A program made the translations under genes and the position numbers. A DNA stretch of 64,000 bases, taken from positions 1 through 64,000 of the forward strand of contig CAYSQE010000001.1 of NCBI GenBank assembly GCA_964433155.1. The letters are read 5' to 3'. The notes under the pieces are model-generated. The model ran no database searches, was not told where the DNA came from, and saw only the letters and a program-made list of their open reading frames with translations. This DNA comes from 2-01-FULL-40-13 sp964433155 (GTDB lineage Bacteria; Patescibacteriota; Microgenomatia; UBA1406; GWC2-37-13). Numbering within the stretch: position 1 is the stretch's first letter; every line of letters begins with the position of its first letter. Shown here one piece after another: positions 58,410-64,000 of this stretch.

Positions 58410-60494
58410 CTAGTGAATCATCTGGAGATTTATTCTGCCTTGATTATCGATTTGATAGACTTTAACCTTGACTTTTTGCCCTATCTGAACAACCTCATGT
58501 GGGTCTTTGACAAAACCCTTACCCATTTTAGAAACGTGCACCATGCCTTCTTTTCCGGGTAAAAATTCAACAAACGCCCCAAAAGGCAAAATTCTTTTCA
58601 CTTCTCCCTCAAACTCCTCACCTACCTCAACTATCCTCGTGATGTTTTCAACCATCGCGACAGCTTCATCGACTTTAATCTTGTCGAAGCCGGTTATGGT
58701 TACCTTTCCATCGTCGGTGACGTTGATATCTGTCTGCGTTTTGGCAATCATACCTCTAATGTTTTTGCCACCCGGACCTATGATTTCACCTATCTTATCT
58801 TGAGGCGGTGTTAAAACAACAACCTTAGGAGCAAATTGAGATAGTTCTTTCCTTGGCTTTTCGATGGCTTTTTTCATCGAATCCAGTATCAGAAGTCTGG
58901 CTTTTTTAGCTTTTTCGAGGGTCTCCTTGATCATTTGATCGGTAAGCCCTGCATTTTTTACATCGAGCTGTATTCCAGTTATACCATTAGTTGTTCCGGC
59001 AACCTTAAAATCCATCTCGCCTGAAAAATCCTCAACGCCTGCGATGTCAGTCAAAATAACGTAATCACCATCGGATTTAGACATAAGTCCCATAGCTATT
59101 CCTGCAACTGGTGCCTTTATTGGGACTCCTGCGTCCATTAAAGCTAGTGTTGAACCACAGGCCGATGCCATAGAAGTCGAACCATTTGAGGATAGAACTT
59201 CAGAAACGACTCTTACCGTATAGGGAAAGTCTTTATCTGAAGGCAATACGGGTTCAATTGACTTCTCTGCTAAAGCTCCGTGACCGATCTCGCGCCTTGA
59301 GGGGAACCCGACCCTACCAGTCTCACCGACTGAGTAAGGCGGCATGTAATAATGGTGTATATATCTTTTCGCTTCTTCACCTTCTGGACTTTCTATCAGC
59401 TGTTCAAGACTTGGCGCGCCAAGAGTGACGATAGACAACACCTGTGTGTCGCCGCGCTGAAATATGGCTGATCCATGAGTCCTTGGTAACACCGATACCT
59501 CAGAGGAGAGTTCACGAATATCATCAGGTCCTCGCCCATCGATTCTTTTTTTTGTTTTTAGGAGGTTTTCTTTTATTTTCTGCTTGCTCAGATAATCTAC
59601 CGCTTTAGTTATCTCTTTTCTATCATATTCTGTTTTATATTTTTCCAAAATCTCCTCAACGACAACTTCAAGCGCTTCTCCGTCATCAAATTCTTTCTCT
59701 GCTTTTTTCAAAATGAGATCGTTTATATTTTTCTTATAATCATTTTTAAGGATTTTAATTAGTTTATCTTCAATTGGAAACTCAGGGGCAACCTCCTTGG
59801 TATTTCCTACCTTTTCAGCGAGTTTTTCGATAAACTTTATGATTGTTTTATTCTCTTTTTTTGCCAGCTGAATCGCCTCATAAACTACATCCTCTGTCAG
59901 CTCCTCAGCTTCGGTCTCAATCATGACAACTTTATCTTTAGTCGAAGAGACAATGAGATCTAATAATGAATAGATTTCTTCCTCCTGTGTTGGATTAATT
60001 AAGAAATTTCCTTTTCCTTCTCCTTTAACATAACCGATACGAAGAGTACTCAAAGGTCCCAACCAGGGAATGGGAGATACGTGAAGTGCTGCTGATGTTG
60101 CAATTGCCGAGAGTATTTCTGGAGAGTTTACTCCATCAACCGACATTAATGTTATTATCACTTGTACTTCTTTTCTATATCCTGGAGGAAATAGAGGCCT
60201 GATCGATCGATCGATCAGTCGAGCTTTTAAGACAGCATCATCAGAAGGCCTTCCCTCTCTTTTTACCCACCTTGATCCTTTAATTCTACCTCCTGCATAG
60301 AGCTTTTCTACATATTCGACCTGGAGAGGAAAATAATCAATGTCTTCCCTCTCGTTTCCCACAGTCACAGTGACCAACACACACGTATCGCCAAGGCGTG
60401 CAAAAATCGAGGTTGTTGCTTGATTTGCAAGTTTTCCTGTTTGGAGAGTTAATTTTTGTCCATCGATCTCAATGGAGTCTTCAATAATATTCAT
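58410..60494 (-). CDS. pnp: Polynucleotide phosphorylase
   Basis: 694 residues: two RNase PH domains (FARLGDTCVLVTVTVGNE, GRIKGSRWVKREGRPSDDAVL; then GRGPDDIRELSSEVSVLPRTHGSAIFQRGDTQVL, quoted as LPRTHGSAIFQRGDTQ), a helical linker, KH (IIGPGGKNIRGM) and S1 (GEVKRILPFGAFVEFLPGKEGMVH, in parts). Degrades RNA 3' to 5' with phosphate. It overlaps rpsO by 4 nt, the widespread rpsO-pnp operon. Confidence 0.96.
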   Translation of the reverse strand: MNIIEDSIEIDGQKLTLQTGKLANQATTSIFARLGDTCVLVTVTVGNEREDIDYFPLQVEYVEKLYAGGRIKGSRWVKREGRPSDDAVLKARLIDRSIRPLFPPGYRKEVQVIITLMSVDGVNSPEILSAIATSAALHVSPIPWLGPLSTLRIGYVKGEGKGNFLINPTQEEEIYSLLDLIVSSTKDKVVMIETEAEELTEDVVYEAIQLAKKENKTIIKFIEKLAEKVGNTKEVAPEFPIEDKLIKILKNDYKKNINDLILKKAEKEFDDGEALEVVVEEILEKYKTEYDRKEITKAVDYLSKQKIKENLLKTKKRIDGRGPDDIRELSSEVSVLPRTHGSAIFQRGDTQVLSIVTLGAPSLEQLIESPEGEEAKRYIHHYYMPPYSVGETGRVGFPSRREIGHGALAEKSIEPVLPSDKDFPYTVRVVSEVLSSNGSTSMASACGSTLALMDAGVPIKAPVAGIAMGLMSKSDGDYVILTDIAGVEDFSGEMDFKVAGTTNGITGIQLDVKNAGLTDQMIKETLEKAKKARLLILDSMKKAIEKPRKELSQFAPKVVVLTPPQDKIGEIIGPGGKNIRGMIAKTQTDINVTDDGKVTITGFDKIKVDEAVAMVENITRIVEVGEEFEGEVKRILPFGAFVEFLPGKEGMVHVSKMGKGFVKDPHEVVQIGQKVKVKVYQIDNQGRINLQMIH

Positions 60495-60811
60495 TTTTTA
60501 AGTCCTAGCTTAGTTATCAATTTTTTATACCTTTTCTCGTCTAGTTTTTGTAAGTAATTAAGAATTCTTCGTCTTTTGGCAATTACTTTCAAAAGCCCGC
60601 GCCTTGAGTGATTGTCTTTTTTATTGATATCTAAATGTTCCGTTAGCTTGTAGATTTTATGAGTCAAAAGCGCAACCTGTACCTCGGGAGAGCCAGTATC
60701 ACCAGTTTTTTGGGCATATTCCTCAATAATTTTCTGCTTGTCATCTGGTAGAGAAACTTTTTCCGAAGCTTTAGACGTTTTCGTTGCTTTAGTAGTTTTC
60801 GTTTTCGCCAT
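60491..60811 (-). CDS. rpsO: Ribosomal protein S15
   Basis: 106 residues. The core is typical (IIEEYAQKTGDTGSPEVQVALLT, LTEHLDINKKDNHSRRGLL, KRRRILNYLQKLDEKRYKKLITKLGL). An extra 18-residue Lys/Thr/Ser-rich N-terminal tail (AKTKTTKATKTSKASEK) is not in the standard 89-residue protein. The promoter ends 8 nt before the ATG, so no leader exists for classic S15 autoregulation. Confidence 0.95.
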   Translation of the reverse strand: MAKTKTTKATKTSKASEKVSLPDDKQKIIEEYAQKTGDTGSPEVQVALLTHKIYKLTEHLDINKKDNHSRRGLLKVIAKRRRILNYLQKLDEKRYKKLITKLGLKK

Positions 60812-60848
60812 AGATTAGAATTATAATAAAGATATAGATATCTTTCAA
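60812..60848 (-). promoter_or_regulatory. rpsO-pnp promoter
   Basis: On the minus strand TTGAAA (60848-60843), 17-nt spacer and TATAAT (60825-60820) end 8 nt before the rpsO ATG. Confidence 0.82.
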
Positions 60849-60853
60849 GCGAA

Positions 60854-61150
60854 ATGAAAAGACGACGAATTAATCTCTACCCATTATTTCCTCTGTTATT
60901 TATTATTCTAACAATCTCAGTTGCATTTTCTCTGCCACCAACAAATATTTTTATTGTACTTTTATTTATCTCACTGCTAAGTCTGACAATTTTTTCTCTT
61001 ATCAAGATTTTTATTCCCAATAAGTCTAGTTACCTTTTATCTTTTTTTATTTTTCTTGTTTTGTTGTTGAGGTATTTTGAGTTGTTGGACGGTGTAAATT
61101 TAGCTCTTCTTATAAGCCTTTTTATCGGCATTTTAATCCTCTTGAAATAG
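60854..61150 (+). CDS. Small polytopic membrane protein
   Basis: 98 residues with a basic start (MKRRRINLYP) and three to four hydrophobic helices, Leu/Ile/Phe-rich. No family is recognised. It is divergent from rpsO with a 42-nt gap and its promoter is not clear. Confidence 0.6.
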   Translation: MKRRRINLYPLFPLLFIILTISVAFSLPPTNIFIVLLFISLLSLTIFSLIKIFIPNKSSYLLSFFIFLVLLLRYFELLDGVNLALLISLFIGILILLK

Positions 61151-61216
61151 TTTTAGATATAATGCAAGAATTTAATCAAATCCTCTCCACTTTCAAATTT
61201 GTTACAATGTTAGTGT

Positions 61217-61486
61217 ATGCAGAAACATTGGTCTGTTGATGAAGAGAAATTTAAAAAGGATTATCCCGAGGAATATCGTTTATGGAAACTGGCATTTAAA
61301 ATTAATTACGGACTGGATGAGGGAGAAAAACTAGATAAGGAAGAAGTTAAAAAAGCCTGGCCAAAAATCAAACACGAAATCGATCCGTATAAGGCTCGTC
61401 TGATAGAATATCTTATATGGGGCAAAATATACTCACTCCCACCCAACATTTCGTTTTGGACATGGCCGCCGAAGAAGACTCCATAA
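61217..61486 (+). CDS. Putative antitoxin partner of the AbiEii-like protein
   Basis: An 89-residue charged helical protein (EEKFKKDYPEEYRLWKLAF, KLDKEEVKKAWPKIKHEID). No known domain. It overlaps the AbiEii-type gene by 70 nt, a layout common in toxin-antitoxin pairs. A TACAAT box (61203-61208) lies 8 nt before the ATG. The antitoxin role is inferred from position only. Confidence 0.55.
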   Translation: MQKHWSVDEEKFKKDYPEEYRLWKLAFKINYGLDEGEKLDKEEVKKAWPKIKHEIDPYKARLIEYLIWGKIYSLPPNISFWTWPPKKTP

Positions 61487-62076
61487 CAGACTGGTTTTAT
61501 TTCACAGGAGGCACAGCTCTATCGGAGTTTTACCTTCATCACAGATATTCGGAAGACTTGGATTTTTTTAGCCAAGACAAAATCCACGATGAGATTGTGG
61601 ATGATTTCGTCGGATTGGTGGCCAAAAAATTAGATGCTACAATAAGTAAAAAAACGATCATGGGTCACGCGATATGCACACTCAATTTTAAAAAGGGAGA
61701 AGTGCTGAAAATCGACTTCGTCAATCAGCCCTACCAACAACTCGAATCGGGAAAAAAATATAAAAAACTTCGAATTGCCAGCCTTTGGGATATAGTCGTA
61801 GACAAAGTCTATACAATTTTCCATCGATTAAATGCCCGAGATTTTGTTGATCTCTATTTCGGGATGAACGAGGTAGGTTGTGATATTGACCAGCTCATTC
61901 GAGCTGTTGAAGAAAAATATCAAGCTGGATTTGACAAAATATCCCTTCTTAGTAGGCTTCCAACAGTAAAAGACGTTCATGATTATCCTAAGATGCTGGT
62001 CCCGTTTGGTCCAAAAAAAATGGAGCAATTTTTTCTTGATCAAACTAAAAAGTTAGAAAAAATGATATTTAAGTGA
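61417..62076 (+). CDS. AbiEii-type nucleotidyltransferase-like toxin
   Basis: 219 residues: FVLDMAAEEDSITDWFYFTGGTALSEFYLHHRYSEDLDFFS (quoted as FTGGTALSEFYLHHR and SEDLDFF) is the GG/S and DxD signature of the AbiEii nucleotidyltransferase family, followed by a LRIASLWDIVVDKVYTIFHR helix and RDFVDLYF. Members of the AbiE system act in abortive phage infection by modifying tRNA or other targets. It is preceded by a small overlapping gene. The start at 61417 is the first ATG; the one at 61462 is an alternative. Confidence 0.78.
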   Translation: MGQNILTPTQHFVLDMAAEEDSITDWFYFTGGTALSEFYLHHRYSEDLDFFSQDKIHDEIVDDFVGLVAKKLDATISKKTIMGHAICTLNFKKGEVLKIDFVNQPYQQLESGKKYKKLRIASLWDIVVDKVYTIFHRLNARDFVDLYFGMNEVGCDIDQLIRAVEEKYQAGFDKISLLSRLPTVKDVHDYPKMLVPFGPKKMEQFFLDQTKKLEKMIFK

Positions 62077-62113
62077 ATGGCAACTTTTTATCTTGTTTGG
62101 TACTATATTGTCC

Positions 62114-63532
62114 ATGACTAAAAAGAATTTTTATATTACTACCACTTCATCTTACGTCAATGCGGATCCGCACATTGGTTTTGCATTGGAATTAATTCAA
62201 GCCGATGTGATAGCAAGATTTAAAAAACAATCGGGTTATGAAGTGGCTTTTGGCTATGGTTCAGATGAACATGGGTTAAAAATTTATAAAAAAGCATCGG
62301 AAGCACATAAAAGTCCACAGGAATATTGTGACGAAAAAGTCAATAAATTCATAGGCTTAAAAAAGCTTTTAAATTTGAGCAGCACTCATTTTATGCGCTC
62401 AACCAATCCATTTCATGTCAAAGCTGCGCAGGAATTTTGGAATCGATGCCGTGCAAACGACGATATTTATAAAAAAAATTATAGAATTAAATACTGTTAT
62501 GGTTGTGAGTTGGAAAAAACAGATTCTGAGTTGGAAAATGGAGTTTGTCCGATTCACCCCAATTTAAAAATAGAACAATATGAGGAGGAAAATTATTTTT
62601 TTAGATTTTCTAAGTATCAAAAAAAGCTTCTTGAATTCTATAAAAAGAATCCTGATTTTGTAGTCCCCAAACATCGCCTCACTGAAATTGTGGAGTTTGT
62701 AAAAAAAGGGTTGCAGGACTTTAGCATTTCAAGATTAAAGTCAAAGATGCCTTGGGGGGTCGACGTCCCAAATGATCCTGACCATGTCATGTATGTTTGG
62801 TTTGATGCTTTAGTTTATTATATTTCTACTCTAGGCTGGCCAGTTAAATTGGCCGAATATCAAAAATTTTGGCCGGGAGTTCAGGCAGCTGGAAAAGACA
62901 ATCTAAGACAGCAATCTGCAATTTGGCAGGCGATGTTAATGTCAGCTGGTATACCCAATACGACGCAAATTTTCATACATGGATTTATTACATCAGAAGG
63001 AAAAAAAATTAGTAAAAGTCTCGGTAATGTAATAGATCCCTATGGATTAATTGAACAATATGGTGTGGATGCTGTTCGTTATTACTTACTTAAAGAGTTG
63101 CCACCGTTTGATGATGGAGATTTTTCTCATTCAAGAATGGTCGAAATTTACAACTCAGATCTAGCCAATGAACTCGGTAATCTTGTGCTCCGATTGACCA
63201 ATCTTGCTGAAAATGACGGTTTGATTATTTCATCTAATCAGTCTTATATGACAAATAAATCTAATCCATTATTGGAAAACTTTGAATTTAATAAGGCGCT
63301 TGAGAACATTTGGAAACAAATTAAAACATTAAATAAAGAGATCGATGATTTTGCTCCTTGGAAAAAGTCTGTTAAAGAAAGGAAAAAATTCTTACTTCAA
63401 TCGATTAATCGATTGAAGTCTATCGCCTTTGAACTGAAACCGTTTATGCCCGAAACCGCAGAAAAAATTATCGGTTCAACACAAGGTAAAATTAAAAAAA
63501 TTCCTCCACTTTTTCCCCGTCTAACGAACTAA
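62114..63532 (+). CDS. metG: Methionyl-tRNA synthetase
   Basis: About 472 residues, class I: YITTTSSYVNADPHIGFALE (HIGH type), a zinc-binding knuckle with CYGCELEK and CPIHPN, VPNDPDHVMYVWFDALVYYIS (quoted in part), HGFITSEGKKISKSLGNVIDP (KMSKS near 297) and an all-helical anticodon domain. No C-terminal EMAP/Arc1p-like domain. ATG 62114 is chosen over TTG 62093 because TACTAT ends 7 nt before it. An MTNKSNPL-type low-complexity stretch lies at about 377-384, and a 26-bp perfect palindrome sits at 63394-63419. Confidence 0.94.
   Translation: MTKKNFYITTTSSYVNADPHIGFALELIQADVIARFKKQSGYEVAFGYGSDEHGLKIYKKASEAHKSPQEYCDEKVNKFIGLKKLLNLSSTHFMRSTNPFHVKAAQEFWNRCRANDDIYKKNYRIKYCYGCELEKTDSELENGVCPIHPNLKIEQYEEENYFFRFSKYQKKLLEFYKKNPDFVVPKHRLTEIVEFVKKGLQDFSISRLKSKMPWGVDVPNDPDHVMYVWFDALVYYISTLGWPVKLAEYQKFWPGVQAAGKDNLRQQSAIWQAMLMSAGIPNTTQIFIHGFITSEGKKISKSLGNVIDPYGLIEQYGVDAVRYYLLKELPPFDDGDFSHSRMVEIYNSDLANELGNLVLRLTNLAENDGLIISSNQSYMTNKSNPLLENFEFNKALENIWKQIKTLNKEIDDFAPWKKSVKERKKFLLQSINRLKSIAFELKPFMPETAEKIIGSTQGKIKKIPPLFPRLTN
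63394..63419. repeat. 26-bp perfect palindrome in metG
   Basis: Arms ACTTCAATCGATT and AATCGATTGAAGT. Its CTTCAATCGATTAA half equals the left flank of the LPAGRQG element in murC, and both encode LQSIN. Confidence 0.75.
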
Positions 63533-63569
63533 CCATAAACTAACTAACCAACTAACCTGTCACCTCTGT

Positions 63570-63583
63570 TACAATATATCTTT
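63570..63583 (+). promoter_or_regulatory. -10 box of the class A PBP gene
   Basis: TACAAT (63570-63575) lies 8 nt before ATG 63584. The gap before it is an ACTAACC-type low-complexity repeat (63533-63560), and no -35 is clear. Confidence 0.45.
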
Positions 63584-64000
63584 ATGAAACGAAGAATCAA
63601 ACATATTCATCATACCCTGAGAAAAAAAATAAATGCGTCAAAACACAAAAGAATAATTTATTTATCGCTATATATTATTCCGGTTTTGTTTTTTTGTTTA
63701 TTTGTCTATTTTTATATTTTTTATAAATTACCCTCTCCTACTAGTTTAAAAGACTACAAAGCGATTCCGCTTTCAACCCATATTTTAGATCGTAAGGGCA
63801 AATTACTTTATGAGATATATCGCGAGGAAAAGCGTACGCCAATAAAATTAAAAGATCTTCCCAGTCTGGTAAAACAATCAACAATAGCAATCGAGGATAA
63901 GGATTTTTATCAACATGCTGGAGTATCGCTAATCGGCGGTATTTTAAGAGCGACAAAAGATACGCTGCTTCGGCAAAAAGTCCAGGGAGGATCTACAATT
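63584..64000 (+). CDS. Class A penicillin-binding protein, 5' part
   Basis: Only the first 139 codons are in the window. A basic cytoplasmic stretch is followed by a membrane helix (about 27-47) and the start of a GT51 glycosyltransferase domain: STHILDRKGKLLYEIY, then AIEDKDFYQHAGVSLIGGILRA with the catalytic Glu of the EDxxFxxHxG motif, and QGGSTI. It polymerises lipid II and, in the full protein, should also cross-link it. The gene is cut by the window edge and is not truncated in itself as far as can be seen. Confidence 0.88.
   Translation, partial: MKRRIKHIHHTLRKKINASKHKRIIYLSLYIIPVLFFCLFVYFYIFYKLPSPTSLKDYKAIPLSTHILDRKGKLLYEIYREEKRTPIKLKDLPSLVKQSTIAIEDKDFYQHAGVSLIGGILRATKDTLLRQKVQGGSTI

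Overview
The window looks like a piece of a small Candidate Phyla Radiation (Patescibacteria) genome, most likely a Microgenomates-type lineage. The indications are: short gaps and many 4-bp ATGA overlaps; a near-complete but rearranged division/cell-wall cluster; an AMP/thymidine phosphorylase of archaeal type; dispersed palindromes and low-complexity repeats that enter even essential genes (peptides such as LPAGRQG and SFAKATEG); and UGA used as a stop. This placement is inference from gene content, not from a marker-gene tree.

Layout. 1-5 kb: a LysM surface protein, tRNA-Gly, a membrane-anchored GH26-like glycosidase, a VapBC toxin-antitoxin pair, an unknown gene, an aldo/keto reductase and tRNA-Thr with an Ig-like membrane protein starting 2 nt after it. 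5.7-11.3 kb: a minus-strand surface-polysaccharide operon (O-antigen polymerase/ligase type protein, four glycosyltransferase modules and a flippase fused to one of them). 11.4-17.2 kb: secreted or anchored enzymes (phosphodiester glycosidase, LCAT/lipase-like hydrolase with a propeller), a methyltransferase and a decayed signal peptidase gene. 17.2-23.8 kb: an accessory island of unrecognised proteins, paralogue remnants and direct repeats; several of its genes have a promoter placed right at the start codon. 23.8-24.0 kb: a tRNA-Val lying inside the anticodon loop of another, interrupted tRNA. 24-31.4 kb: lepB, ParB-like/L27/L21, a REP-associated transposase between two palindromes, rodA and ileS. 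31.5-38.2 kb: murD-ftsW-murG-ftsQ-ftsA-ftsZ. 38.2-43.5 kb: four-helix-bundle protein, mltG, AMP phosphorylase, murJ and HicAB. 43.7-56.3 kb: mraZ-rsmH-ftsL-ftsI-murE-pgeF-murC-murB-murA-glmU-like-yvcK-dgkA-mraY. 56.3-64 kb: ftsK, rpsO-pnp, a small membrane protein, an AbiEii-type pair, metG and the start of a class A penicillin-binding protein.

How the genes fit together. GlmU-like, MurA, B, C, D and E, MraY, MurG, MurJ, FtsW/RodA, FtsI, MltG and the class A PBP cover most of peptidoglycan precursor synthesis, export and polymerisation; MurF and Ddl are not in the window. FtsZ, A, Q, L, W, I and K provide division. The polysaccharide operon plus the LysM, Ig-like, GH26, glycosidase and lipase proteins describe an elaborate cell surface.

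Expression signals. At least a dozen genes on both strands (vapB, ileS, murD, hicB, mraZ, ftsK, rpsO, rplU, lepB and several island genes) have a sigma70-like -10 box ending 6-8 nt before the start codon, which predicts leaderless mRNAs. A few genes (the LysM gene, the small secreted protein at 12.7-13.0 kb) instead have a strong Shine-Dalgarno sequence.
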